From Promethearchaeota archaeon (GTDB lineage: Archaea > Asgardarchaeota > Lokiarchaeia > Sigyniarchaeales > SOKP01), in NCBI GenBank assembly GCA_016839585.1, contig JAEOTZ010000050.1, positions 1 through 64,000 of the forward strand: a stretch of 64,000 bases of DNA, written 5' to 3'. The notes beneath the pieces are model-generated. The model was given only the letters and a program-made list of their open reading frames with translations, was not told where the DNA came from and searched no databases. The first letter of the stretch is position 1, and every line of letters starts with the position of its first letter. The position numbers and the translations under genes are program-made. Shown here in pieces: positions 17,408 through 26,040 of the stretch.

Positions 17408-19879
17408 TTAATCACACATTAAAGTAAATATTGGTTCATCCATACCTGGTTCAACCTTCATTTCAACCTGCATTAATTGAGCCAATCGAAGTGCCTCATA
17501 TCGTACTTTTTTAGGCTCCAACTCTAAATTTTTTACCATATCGCTTATGGTGCTTGGTCCTTGAAGGGTGATATAATCTAGAACTTGTTGCCTTGGAGCT
17601 TTTACAAAAGTTAAAAGTTCTCTTTTTGATTTAAGATTAATAGCTTTATTCAATTCATCCTTATTCACTTTTCCTTCTTCAAATAAACCTTTTTTAATAG
17701 CATTTTCTACAATTTCTTTACCTCTGTCAGTCCATGCTACTACCGTCGTGTAGCCCTTTTGAGAACCAACCTCACCAGCAGTTAAATCGGAATAAATTGC
17801 TGGAAAATCCTGGCAATGTGAACAGAAGTGATTGCAGCTTAAACAACGACGTGCTTCTTGTAATGCCATTTCTTCATTGAACATCTGATCAATTTCATCA
17901 AAACTCCACTGAATCTCTTCTGTAGCTTCTAATAAAGTCTCCGGCTTTAATGAATAATCTTTTGGAGGTTTTTTTGGACCAGTAAAGAACATTTTATCTT
18001 GTTTATACCGACCGGCTATCATATCTTTACCTTTTAAAAATTTATCAATTGAAATTGCAGCTTCCTTTCCGTGAGCAATCGCTGCGATTGCTACTGCTTT
18101 TGAATTGTTAATTATATCCCCACCAGCAAAAACTCCTGGTATGTTAGTTTCAAAAGTAATTTCATTTATTTTGATTTTATTTCTTTCTTTTTCTAACTTG
18201 TTATCAGTCGCATCATCAATAAGTTCAAAATCTACAGCTTGACCAACTGCTATAACAATTGAATCGATTGGAATTTCGTACTCAGAACCCTCAATTATAT
18301 TTAACGATCGTCTACCATTCTCATCAGGTGAACTCCATTCTGTTTTGTGGCAATTTAACACTAATTTACCATCTTTATTTTGGGTAATTTTAGATGTTGA
18401 AGTTGAAAAGTGATATTGCATGTATTTAAATTCATTTTCTGGAATATCTTTCAAAACTAATTCAAGTTGTTCTTCTGACATGATATCAACAAGATGAATT
18501 TTATCAGCCCCTAATCGGAGGGCAGTTTGTGCAACATCAACTGCAACCGGACCACCCCCAATGATACCTAAGGTTTTTCCCTTGAATTCTTCTTTTTTTT
18601 CCCAATAGCGATATTTTCTATCAATAAGAAATCTAATAGCAACATGAACATCAGGGAGATCTTCTCCTTCTAAATGAAGTGTTCGTGGTTTATATTGACC
18701 TGTACCAATGAATATAGCTTCAAAACCATCATTTTTTAGATCTGCTATTGTCATCTCAGGTCCTAATGCTTTATTAAGTTGAATCTCAACACCTGCATTT
18801 TTTATCATTTCAACATCATAGTCCAATACATAGTTTGGCAATCTAAATTGTGGAACACCAAATCTCAACATACCTCCTGTTTGATCGGCTTTTTCAAAAA
18901 TTTTTGGAGCATATCCTAACTTTGCCAAATAATATGCGGCAGTTAATCCTGCTGGTCCAGAACCGATAATTGCTATTTTTTTACCATTCTTTTTAGATTT
19001 TCCCTTTGTTTTTACACTATTTTTATCACCATGCTTCATTTCCCACTCAGTGACGAATTTTTTCAATTCACGAATAGCTACCGGGTGATCGTCACCAATC
19101 AGGGTGCAACCATGCTCGCATTCATTAGTACAAATTCTACCACAAATTGAAGGCAGTGGATTATTCTCACGAATTAAATCTACTGCCTCTTGATTTTTTC
19201 CTTGCCTTATCAATGATATATATCCTTGGGCATTAACACCTGAAGGGCAACCGTTACAACAAGGTGAACAAATTAAACCCATATCGGTTTGTTCTGTTCT
19301 CATATGAGAATTACAAAATAAACCTATCTTCAAAATTTCTCTATTCATTTGGGTCTCTAAATCGGCGGCACCTCTCATTTCACATGGAACTCCAACTATT
19401 CCTATTGGTTCAAATGTTTCACCCATTAAGTCCACCAATTTTTCGAGAACTCCCGAACGACCATAAACAACTCCTGCTTTTTCTATAACTTCATTAGGAT
19501 CAGATACTTTGTCTGCTTGAGGTTTATCACCAATATCTTGGACCATTACTATATCAGTAAGACTTTTTTCCTCTAAAAGATTTTTAGCTATTGTTGTAAC
19601 AAAACCACCATTAGCTGCCTTTGCCAAAATCTTAGGATCTTTACTTCTCAGGGAATAAATGCCTTTAGGTTGTTTTTGTATAAACTGTTTTTGGATAACT
19701 TGAGGGCAGCTTTGATAGCATTTACCACAATACTGACCATTTCTCTCAAGGATACAATAATCTTTTAATATTGGACGTAGTACTTCCATCTCAATATGTT
19801 TACATGAACCTGCACATAATCCACAGCCTTGACATAACCCAACATCAATAATTTCTTTGTTTAATAACTCAAAACTCAT
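17408..19879 (-). CDS. Fe-S flavoprotein: FrhB-type module with an inserted GltD-type NAD(P)H oxidoreductase, plus winged helix
   Basis: An 823-residue multidomain redox protein. Residues about 10-60 carry ferredoxin-like Cys clusters (C16-x2-C-x2-C-x3-C26, C51-x2-C-x3-C58). About 80-200 match the N-terminal part of FrhB/FdhB ('AANGGFVTTIAKNLLEE', 'GIVGVPCEMRGAADL'). About 205-660 are a GltD/NfnL-type module: an N-terminal cluster ('CCNGCPSGVNAQGYI', 'CGRICTNECEHGC'), an FAD site 'IAIIGSGPAGLTAAYYL' and an NAD(P) site 'LGIIGGGPVAVDVA'. About 680-735 return to an FrhB-type C-terminal motif ('HCQDFPAIYSDLTAGEVGSQ', 'GYTTVVAW'). The last ~60 residues look like a winged helix. Likely role: feed electrons from NAD(P)H and/or F420H2 into the neighbouring Hdr complex. 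Confidence 0.85.
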   Translation of the reverse strand: MSFELLNKEIIDVGLCQGCGLCAGSCKHIEMEVLRPILKDYCILERNGQYCGKCYQSCPQVIQKQFIQKQPKGIYSLRSKDPKILAKAANGGFVTTIAKNLLEEKSLTDIVMVQDIGDKPQADKVSDPNEVIEKAGVVYGRSGVLEKLVDLMGETFEPIGIVGVPCEMRGAADLETQMNREILKIGLFCNSHMRTEQTDMGLICSPCCNGCPSGVNAQGYISLIRQGKNQEAVDLIRENNPLPSICGRICTNECEHGCTLIGDDHPVAIRELKKFVTEWEMKHGDKNSVKTKGKSKKNGKKIAIIGSGPAGLTAAYYLAKLGYAPKIFEKADQTGGMLRFGVPQFRLPNYVLDYDVEMIKNAGVEIQLNKALGPEMTIADLKNDGFEAIFIGTGQYKPRTLHLEGEDLPDVHVAIRFLIDRKYRYWEKKEEFKGKTLGIIGGGPVAVDVAQTALRLGADKIHLVDIMSEEQLELVLKDIPENEFKYMQYHFSTSTSKITQNKDGKLVLNCHKTEWSSPDENGRRSLNIIEGSEYEIPIDSIVIAVGQAVDFELIDDATDNKLEKERNKIKINEITFETNIPGVFAGGDIINNSKAVAIAAIAHGKEAAISIDKFLKGKDMIAGRYKQDKMFFTGPKKPPKDYSLKPETLLEATEEIQWSFDEIDQMFNEEMALQEARRCLSCNHFCSHCQDFPAIYSDLTAGEVGSQKGYTTVVAWTDRGKEIVENAIKKGLFEEGKVNKDELNKAINLKSKRELLTFVKAPRQQVLDYITLQGPSTISDMVKNLELEPKKVRYEALRLAQLMQVEMKVEPGMDEPIFTLMCD

Positions 19880-19881
19880 TA

Positions 19882-21117
19882 TTATCCCTCTCTAATTTTA
19901 ATTTCTTTAATTATCCCATTAGAATCTATGCTATATTCTACAAAACCATTCTTATAGGTTCCCTCAACCAGTTCAAAAATATGGGTTTTATAATTATCAA
20001 AATTATCTTCCTCTTTAATTTGCGATTTGAATCCACCAAAAAAGACATTTGATAAATTCATATTACCGGCAATTTTCCGAATTTCATTAGTTACTTTTTC
20101 ATACTGTTTTGCATCATGCATTTCAATTGCTTTCTGTAATTCTTTTTCTAATTTTAACAATTCTTCACGATATTTCTTTGTTTCCTCACTTATTTCAATT
20201 TGATTTGCTTTTTCGTATGGTTCAATTATTTTGAGAGTTAATAAAATCGATTTATCCCCTCCTAATAATCCTGTAATTAATGGCAATTCCTCAATTAATC
20301 TTCCAATAAATACATCTTCTAATAGTTTACCTGAAGATTCAATCCTTCCTTTAGGCAAACCGGATGTAGCTAATGAAAATCTAAAAAAGTTTCCAAGGAT
20401 ATCCGGGAGGCTTTTAGTCACATCATCCTCTTCGTCTGCAAGTTTATCAGTTGCTCCCTTTTCAGAGTGTTCAGTAGCCACTTCAATGTTTCCCATAAGA
20501 GTACCAAACATTCCTAGCATTCTGATACCAGACCTTTCAACCATAGGTTTGCAACCTCTGCAGGGTGTATTATAATCAATACATCGTTCTTGACATTCTT
20601 TAGCAATAAATCCAATACATAGAAATCCTAAATCATTAAAGCAGGTTTCGTTATCAACTAATTCAATTTGCCGGTGAACTGTATCTAGATATTCGCATGT
20701 TGCCCTACGATTACACACTTCACAGAGAGTTCTAAGTTTCGATGGTTTTTCTCCGTTAATTGCAGTTTTTAGTTCCTCAATTTCTCCTAAACATCCATTA
20801 ATGTTTATGGGATTATCAATTAAGTTTTTTAGGGGTGAGATTTCATGACCATGTTGATTTGCTAATGCAAAAATACCTCCCATACTTGTACAATTTCCAT
20901 ATGCGATAACTTTTTCTGAGTTAGCTTTAATTCTTTCCAGATTTTCCTTATTATGTGGTAATAGGTATCCTGTAATTACAGCAACTTGAGTTTTTTCTCC
21001 TTTCCAATTTTGAGGATTAGCAATAAATTGTACTTTATAGCTAGGATCAAGCTTTAGAAGTAAAGATTCGTTATAACACTTATTACAACCATTAAATTGA
21101 AATACTTTAACATCCAT
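19882..21117 (-). CDS. MvhG-like small-subunit iron-sulfur protein
   Basis: A 411-residue protein whose first ~200 residues resemble the [NiFe]-hydrogenase small subunit of the MvhG type: 'FNGCNKCYNESLLL', 'VIAYGNCTSMGGIFALAN', 'NGCLGEIEEL', 'LCEVCNRRATCEYL' and 'ECQERCIDYNTPCRGCKPM'. These Cys bind the iron-sulfur clusters that carry electrons between the large subunit and MvhD. The C-terminal ~200 residues are an extension with helices and a Lys/Glu-rich segment. Its start overlaps the end of mvhD by 11 bp, so translation is coupled. No large subunit gene is in the window. It is probably an electron wire between MvhD and the FrhB/GltD flavoprotein. Confidence 0.75.
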   Translation of the reverse strand: MDVKVFQFNGCNKCYNESLLLKLDPSYKVQFIANPQNWKGEKTQVAVITGYLLPHNKENLERIKANSEKVIAYGNCTSMGGIFALANQHGHEISPLKNLIDNPININGCLGEIEELKTAINGEKPSKLRTLCEVCNRRATCEYLDTVHRQIELVDNETCFNDLGFLCIGFIAKECQERCIDYNTPCRGCKPMVERSGIRMLGMFGTLMGNIEVATEHSEKGATDKLADEEDDVTKSLPDILGNFFRFSLATSGLPKGRIESSGKLLEDVFIGRLIEELPLITGLLGGDKSILLTLKIIEPYEKANQIEISEETKKYREELLKLEKELQKAIEMHDAKQYEKVTNEIRKIAGNMNLSNVFFGGFKSQIKEEDNFDNYKTHIFELVEGTYKNGFVEYSIDSNGIIKEIKIREG

Positions 21118-21565
21118 CTTTTATCGTCCCCTCATCTTTAATTGCATTTGATAATCTCTCTACAATGTCTTCAAAATCTCCTACAGCTGTTTCGCCTTCT
21201 GCTGCCCTAGATGTATACTGGTTAATGAATTGATCGCTATATCCTAACTCTTTAAATAACTTTTTCATGAGTTTAATTCTATGCATTGAAAGTATATTTC
21301 CATTAAAAAAGTGGCAAGCTCCTAAACAGCATCCAACACAAGCAACAGCATCTGCCCCATTATTTAATGCATCCATGATCTGAATAGGACCGACTTGACC
21401 AGTACATTGAACTCTTATTATTCTTATTGCCGGATCATATTTCATTCGTGCTACACCTGCAGTATTAGCAGAACCTTGTCCACATTCGTTACACATGAAA
21501 ACAACCACATCCTGAATCTTTCCTTGAATTTCTTCATCCACTACTTCACATTCAGTCATTCGCAA
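21107..21565 (-). CDS. mvhD: MvhD-family iron-sulfur subunit
   Basis: A 152-residue MvhD/FlpD-family protein with the expected Cys motifs: 'FMCNECGQGSANTAG', 'RVQCTGQVGPIQIMDAL' and 'DAVACVGCCLGACHFFNGN'. It carries a [2Fe-2S] cluster and links an electron-input module to HdrA. A TTG at 21565 (4 nt after GGTG) and an ATG at 21559 (10 nt after) are both possible starts. It overlaps hdrA by 10 bp and the MvhG-like gene by 11 bp, which supports one complex made in fixed ratio. Confidence 0.9.
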   Translation of the reverse strand: MRMTECEVVDEEIQGKIQDVVVFMCNECGQGSANTAGVARMKYDPAIRIIRVQCTGQVGPIQIMDALNNGADAVACVGCCLGACHFFNGNILSMHRIKLMKKLFKELGYSDQFINQYTSRAAEGETAVGDFEDIVERLSNAIKDEGTIKDGC

Positions 21566-23586
21566 ATAGCACCTCCGCCAGAAACGGCAATTATTTCATC
21601 TAATAATTGTTCATCTCTAAAATTGATTAACTGAATTGCTCCTGTAGGACAAACAGGCATACACATACCACAAGACTTACATGCCACCTCATTTACAGAT
21701 GGAATTCCATTTTCATCTATATCTATTGCTGCCGGAGCACAAATAGTTTTACAAAGTCCACATTTTACACATAAATCATAATCAATTGAAGGAATTAACA
21801 TTTCTCTTTCGATATATCCTTTTACCAATGGAGCCGCTGCTAAAGCCGCAGCACTTCCAGCATGAGCAACAGTCTCAGATATATCTTTTGGTCCTTGTAT
21901 TACACCCGCCAAGAAAATTCCTCCCTTACTACTCAAGGTAGGATTCATTTTTATATGAAATTCTTTTAAGAAACCTTCTTTTGATCTTAGAATATGAAGC
22001 TTCGAACCAAGTGGACCAATTCCCTCAGGAGGAACCATAGCAGCAGAAAGTACAACTAAATCAGCTTTTAATTTTAAAGGAGTTTGAGTTAATGTATCTT
22101 CAACAATTACACTTAAATCACCTGAAATTGGATCTTTAATGATTTCAGATGGTCTTCCGCGAATAAATCTTACTCCAATCTCTTGAGCAGATTTATATAA
22201 TTCTTCAAAATTTAATCCCGGGGTCCTAATATCTATATAACATATAGATACATTAGTATCAGGGTAATTTTCTTTGATAATACGAGCGTTTTTTATAGCA
22301 AACTTACAACATACACCAGTACAATATTGATTGCCAACTTGATCATTTCTACTTCCTACACACTGGATCATAACAACAGATTTAGGAATTTTTCCATCAG
22401 ATGGTCGTAATACTTCACTATTTGTAAGTGATGTTGGAGATAACATTCTTTCTAACTTTAGCTGTGTAATAACATCTTCATATCCTTCTTGACCATAATG
22501 ATAAGGTTCAATTTCAGAAGGATCATATTCATCATATCCTGCAGCAACGATAATCGAGCCAACTTTTACGGTTTTTGTCTCAGGCTGCATAGAAAAATCA
22601 ATAGCCTGAACAGGACATATGTTAATACAGGTATTACACTCAATACAATTTTTTTTATCTCTAATGTATGTAGCTGGTATTGCTTGAGGATAAGCTTTAT
22701 AGATTGCATTTCTCATAGACATTCCCATATCCCATTCACTTGGTAATTCTACAGGACAGTGTGCAGCACATTCGCCACAAGATGTACAATTATCTTTCAC
22801 ATATCTTGGCTTTATTTCAATTTCAACCTCAAAATTCCCTAATGAACCATCAACACTTTTAATTTGAGCATTTGTATAAAGTTTTATTAATGGATGATTA
22901 GCTACGCCATTAGTAAGTGGAGATATTGAACACTGTGGACATTCTAAAGTTGGGAATGTTTTATTTAACCGTGTCATATGACCTCCTATAGTTGATTCTT
23001 TTTCTACTAGATAAACAGGAATTCCTAATTCTGCTAAATCATAAGATGATCGGAGACCAGCAATTCCAGCACCGATAACTAACGCTGCTTTTGTCGTTGG
23101 TATTTTTCTTGTTTCTACATCTTCTAATTTTCTTGATCGATTGACTCCTGCTTCAACCAATCTCATAGCTTTTTGCGTTGCTTTCTCTTTTTCTTTTTGA
23201 TGAACCCAACTGTCATACTCTCTCACATTAACCTGTTGATGACGATGTTTGTTCAATCCAACCTCTTCAATTGCTCTAGCAAAGGTTTTTCCATGCTGAT
23301 TTTTGGAGCATGAAGCTACAACAGTTCTATTAACTCCAAGTTCTTCGATAGAATCTTTGACCATTTGAACTCCTGGTTTGGAACACATAAACATATAATG
23401 TTCAGCTTTCACTACATTTGGTAATGTCGAAGCATATTCCGCAACTTTAGCAACATCCACAGTTCCAGCAATATTATGTCCACAATGACACATGAATACT
23501 CCTATTCGTGGTTCTTCGTTTTCCAATCTTTCAACCTTTTCCCCTAATTGTTCAGTCTTCTTAACTTTTCCTTCTTTAACAGTCAA
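21556..23586 (-). CDS. hdrA: Heterodisulfide reductase subunit A (HdrA)
   Basis: A 676-residue HdrA. Order of parts: N-terminal 'IGVFMCHCGHNIAGTVDV' with ligand Cys, 'HYMFMCSKPGV', an FAD Rossmann site 'ALVIGAGIAGLRSSYDL', then 'FPTLECPQCSISP', two [4Fe-4S] motifs ('CTSCGECAAHCP', 'CIECNTCINICP'), and two C-terminal ferredoxin motifs ('CVKCGLCKTICAP', 'CKSCGMCMPVCP'). HdrA is the flavin centre that bifurcates or confurcates electrons between ferredoxin and HdrBC. The TTG start sits 8 nt after GAGGT. It lies directly after hdrB and overlaps mvhD. No F420-hydrogenase domain is fused to it. Confidence 0.95.
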   Translation of the reverse strand: MTVKEGKVKKTEQLGEKVERLENEEPRIGVFMCHCGHNIAGTVDVAKVAEYASTLPNVVKAEHYMFMCSKPGVQMVKDSIEELGVNRTVVASCSKNQHGKTFARAIEEVGLNKHRHQQVNVREYDSWVHQKEKEKATQKAMRLVEAGVNRSRKLEDVETRKIPTTKAALVIGAGIAGLRSSYDLAELGIPVYLVEKESTIGGHMTRLNKTFPTLECPQCSISPLTNGVANHPLIKLYTNAQIKSVDGSLGNFEVEIEIKPRYVKDNCTSCGECAAHCPVELPSEWDMGMSMRNAIYKAYPQAIPATYIRDKKNCIECNTCINICPVQAIDFSMQPETKTVKVGSIIVAAGYDEYDPSEIEPYHYGQEGYEDVITQLKLERMLSPTSLTNSEVLRPSDGKIPKSVVMIQCVGSRNDQVGNQYCTGVCCKFAIKNARIIKENYPDTNVSICYIDIRTPGLNFEELYKSAQEIGVRFIRGRPSEIIKDPISGDLSVIVEDTLTQTPLKLKADLVVLSAAMVPPEGIGPLGSKLHILRSKEGFLKEFHIKMNPTLSSKGGIFLAGVIQGPKDISETVAHAGSAAALAAAPLVKGYIEREMLIPSIDYDLCVKCGLCKTICAPAAIDIDENGIPSVNEVACKSCGMCMPVCPTGAIQLINFRDEQLLDEIIAVSGGGAICE

Positions 23587-23587
23587 G

Positions 23588-24499
23588 TTAAATTACCTCC
23601 TCTTCTTTTTCTTCTCCTCCAAAAATGTACTCTCTGCCCATTAATTGGTATTGAAGACCAATAAATTCTTGATCCATACCCATACAATAAGCAGTAAGTT
23701 GAGAAAGATGAATTACTGGATAATCATAATTACAACTTTTATTTTTGTTTAGATAATCTTGACCCGTTTCATATTGTAAGTGACAAAAAGGACAAATGTC
23801 AAGTATAAAATCAGGTTTCACTTCATCAATATTCTTCATTTTTTCTCCAAAAATTCTCATACTTGCTGTTCCATCGTAAGCTTTTACTCCACCACCAGCA
23901 CCGCAACAAGTAAGTTGTTCTTTGAACCTTACAGATTCTATGCCTAACGCCTCAACAAATTCTTCAATAATTGTTGGTCCTTCAGAACTTTCAATTTCTC
24001 TAATTCTAGTTGGTTTTAAGAAATGACAACCGTAATGGATTACTGCTCGAGCATTAACTTTTCTAATAATGACATCTTCTATTCCCCATGGTCCAACTTC
24101 ATAACCTAATACCTCAGCTACATGTCTAACATCAATCGTTCCCCTAAACTCATAATTACCAATAAGTTTCAATTTTTCATTAACTAGTTCTCTATGCTCT
24201 TTGTTTTCTTTTAAATGTTTATTGACCTCTTGAAGCGTGCCAAAACAACCATTACACACAGTTAAAATGTCAGAATCTAACTTTTCGGCAATACATAAAT
24301 TTCTTGCTGCAGCAACCATCCAATCACCTTTATTAAATGATCGGAAGACTCCTGGTGCAGGACAACATGTAGCTCTTTCCATATCTAAAATTTCATATCC
24401 TAGTTTTTGCATTACAAATTTCGTTGATTTTTCAATAGCAGGATATCGATTTGGCATCAAACACCCTAAAAAGAATGCAAATGTGTTTTCTTTAACCAT
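23588..24499 (-). CDS. hdrB: Heterodisulfide reductase subunit B (HdrB)
   Basis: A 303-residue HdrB with two CCG domains: first 'FFLGCLMPNRYPAIE' with 'ATCCPAPGVF' and 'VCNGCFGTL'; second 'IHYGCHFLKP' with 'LTCCGAGGGVKAYDG' and 'DICPFCHLQYE'. These cysteines bind the two noncubane [4Fe-4S] clusters that cleave disulfides. The cysteine set appears complete, so the subunit is probably active on a disulfide or persulfide. It begins 3 bp after the hdrC stop and its ATG follows GGAAG. The physiological disulfide is unknown; the sulfur-carrier genes in the operon are the best clue. Confidence 0.95.
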   Translation of the reverse strand: MVKENTFAFFLGCLMPNRYPAIEKSTKFVMQKLGYEILDMERATCCPAPGVFRSFNKGDWMVAAARNLCIAEKLDSDILTVCNGCFGTLQEVNKHLKENKEHRELVNEKLKLIGNYEFRGTIDVRHVAEVLGYEVGPWGIEDVIIRKVNARAVIHYGCHFLKPTRIREIESSEGPTIIEEFVEALGIESVRFKEQLTCCGAGGGVKAYDGTASMRIFGEKMKNIDEVKPDFILDICPFCHLQYETGQDYLNKNKSCNYDYPVIHLSQLTAYCMGMDQEFIGLQYQLMGREYIFGGEEKEEEVI

Positions 24500-24502
24500 T
24501 TT

Positions 24503-25063
24503 TTAAACTTCCTCCTCTTCTTCCTTTTTTTCCTCTTTAACTGGAGGTAAATCGAACATGTGTTTTTCAATATTTTTTAAATCGCGATCATCTCCCTCTT
24601 GTTTAAACTTAAACGCAGTAGGAGGTAGTTCTTCTAAGCCTAATTCAACCCTTCGTTTTTTTACCTCATCATTTATCGGTACCGCATGTCCATAATTCTT
24701 TAAATAACCTACAACAGCTCTATGATTAGGAGAAATATTCCCTAATTTAGTAGCATAATTTCGCAATTCCATAATTACATCTGTAGGTCTCACATCACGC
24801 GGACACCGTTCATAACATTGATAGCATGTAGTACACAGCCAAATATCAGGATCTTTCAATACCGATAAGTCTCCTAATACAACTTTTCTTACGATAGAAC
24901 GAGTCTTTAAGGCAGTCCATCTACCACTTTCACAACTCGCTGTGCATGTCCCACATTGGATGCACTGCCAAATATTTGATTTTCTTTCAATATTTTTAAA
25001 AAATTCTTTATCAAAATCTTCGTCTGTTTTAAATTCCCTTGGTTCTTCTTCTACATCAGACGT
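24503..25063 (-). CDS. hdrC: Heterodisulfide reductase subunit C (HdrC), non-canonical ACG start
   Basis: A 186-codon frame giving a complete HdrC with two [4Fe-4S] motifs: 'WQCIQCGTCTASCESG' and 'WLCTTCYQCYERCPRDVRP'. It passes electrons from HdrA to HdrB. The only ATG/GTG/TTG in frame (TTG at 24859) lies after the first cluster motif and would delete it. Reading upstream the frame stays open to 25063, starting ACG-TCT-GAT-GTA, with an AGGTG ribosome site exactly 7 nt before the ACG. So ACG appears to be the start, or an ATG altered by mutation or base-calling. An ATG at 25070 is out of frame and soon stops. The C-terminal ~20 residues are Glu/Lys-rich. Function is confident, start is inferred. 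Confidence 0.85.
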   Translation of the reverse strand, partial: TSDVEEEPREFKTDEDFDKEFFKNIERKSNIWQCIQCGTCTASCESGRWTALKTRSIVRKVVLGDLSVLKDPDIWLCTTCYQCYERCPRDVRPTDVIMELRNYATKLGNISPNHRAVVGYLKNYGHAVPINDEVKKRRVELGLEELPPTAFKFKQEGDDRDLKNIEKHMFDLPPVKEEKKEEEEEV

Positions 25064-25075
25064 TTATCATCACCT
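25061..25075 (-). promoter_or_regulatory. Ribosome site of hdrC before an ACG codon
   Basis: On the minus strand AAGGTG is followed by the seven bases ATGATAA and then ACG. The 7-nt gap equals that seen before the normal ATG of tusA (17380) and the TTG at 60758, which supports initiation at the ACG. Confidence 0.55.
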
Positions 25076-25086
25076 TTTTTGAAATA

Positions 25087-25101
25087 TAAAATAAAAAAAA
25101 A
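25087..25101 (-). terminator. T-tract between dsrE2 and hdrC
   Basis: On the minus strand the gap between the DsrE2 stop and hdrC contains a run of about twelve Ts. In archaea such a tract can terminate or attenuate transcription. It may set a lower level of the Hdr half of the operon relative to the sulfur-carrier half. Confidence 0.4.
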
Positions 25102-25116
25102 AAATTTTAATTTTGT

Positions 25117-25533
25117 TTATAGTGAAACTATTCTTCCACCATCGCTCATTTCTAAAAATGCAGCGGCGCCAACAGGATCTTCAGCGATTTCCATTATATC
25201 TTCATGCTTAATTCCCATTAAATCCATAGTCATCTGACATGGAAATAACTTCAAATTACCGTTTTCAACACCGTCCTTAATCAAACCCCATGGATCTTCA
25301 ATTCCAAATTTTTTCATCCTTTTTCTAAATATTTTTGCTCCCATACCTTTCATAGGAGTAGGCATTCCTGCAACTTTAGGTTTAAATTTTTTTGTTAATA
25401 AATTTAAACCCCAAAAAGTAAAGAAAAAATTCATTTTCATATCCATAGCGTCACCTGTTGAACCAAGGATAGCCATCATTGCAAACTTCTCGAATGACTT
25501 ATCCTTTACAATAAAATTTATTGTTTCAGCCAT
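25117..25533 (-). CDS. DsrE2-like sulfur-relay protein
   Basis: A protein of about 138 residues of the DsrE/DsrF-like superfamily, DsrE2 type. It shows 'FAMMAILGSTGDAMDMKMNFFFTFWGLNLL', 'KPKVAGMPTPMKGMGAKIFRKRMKKFG' and a single conserved Cys in 'LKLFPCQMTMDLMGI', the likely persulfide carrier. DsrE2 proteins are usually found beside TusA in sulfur-oxidising prokaryotes and are sometimes membrane-associated; the Phe/Leu-rich patch fits that. I choose the ATG at 25533 (starts MAET) over an in-frame GTG three codons upstream, because tusA at 27036 has the same AAGTGAAAAAAATGGC context. Confidence 0.85.
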   Translation of the reverse strand: MAETINFIVKDKSFEKFAMMAILGSTGDAMDMKMNFFFTFWGLNLLTKKFKPKVAGMPTPMKGMGAKIFRKRMKKFGIEDPWGLIKDGVENGNLKLFPCQMTMDLMGIKHEDIMEIAEDPVGAAAFLEMSDGGRIVSL

Positions 25534-25683
25534 TTTTTTCACTTTTTTTTAAATTTTTTTTCAATCTTGTATTTTACTTTTAATTATTTGAGTTAACTAA
25601 TTGTTAACCATGACCAATTTTTTTCAATTCAATTTTTAAAAATTTTCTATTTATTTGCTTTCTTACTTTTATGCCCTTACTTA

Positions 25684-26025
25684 TTACATCCATGAAACAA
25701 TCTTTTGTGAATTATCCAATATATCTATGAGTTCATTATATTCAATTGGTTTGATTTTATCATCGAGATAATCAAGAGATATTCCACGTGCTTTTAAATC
25801 TGGAATCATCGCAAAAATAGTAAGGTTTATACTAAAAAGTTCTTTCATTGATTCGGAAACTTTTCCTCTTGAACTACCGCCTATTACTCCGTCATGTATC
25901 AAAATGAATCCAATTTTTGCACCATCAATAGATTGAGTTTTAACAATTGGAAGCAATCGACTTAACTCATTACCATGTCTAGGACTGAATCCGTATAGAT
26001 AAACTATATTTAAATTCTCTGTCAT
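25684..26025 (-). CDS. DsrH/TusB-like protein
   Basis: A protein of about 113 residues with a DsrE-superfamily fold of the DsrH/TusB kind: 'NLNIVYLYGFSPRHGNELSRLLPIV', 'IGFILIHDGVIGGSS' and 'INLTIFAMIPDLKARGI'. In DsrEFH/TusBCD hexamers the H/B subunit is structural. No cysteine is visible in this copy, so it is unlikely to carry sulfur itself. The ATG at 26025 follows a GGAGGGTGG ribosome site. It is the third of three consecutive DsrE-type genes. Confidence 0.75.
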   Translation of the reverse strand: MTENLNIVYLYGFSPRHGNELSRLLPIVKTQSIDGAKIGFILIHDGVIGGSSRGKVSESMKELFSINLTIFAMIPDLKARGISLDYLDDKIKPIEYNELIDILDNSQKIVSWM

Positions 26026-26040
26026 TTTTTCCACCCTCCC

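Noticed and set aside
20231-20575. 114-codon plus-strand frame inside the MvhG-like gene
   Set aside because: Antisense to a well-supported gene and without family features.
19882-21117. Calling this a complete hydrogenase
   Set aside because: Only a small-subunit-like protein is present; no large subunit with the NiFe-binding Cys pairs is in the window.
24503-24859. Short 118-residue HdrC starting at TTG 24859
   Set aside because: It would remove the first [4Fe-4S] motif, which is intact upstream in the same frame behind a good ribosome site.
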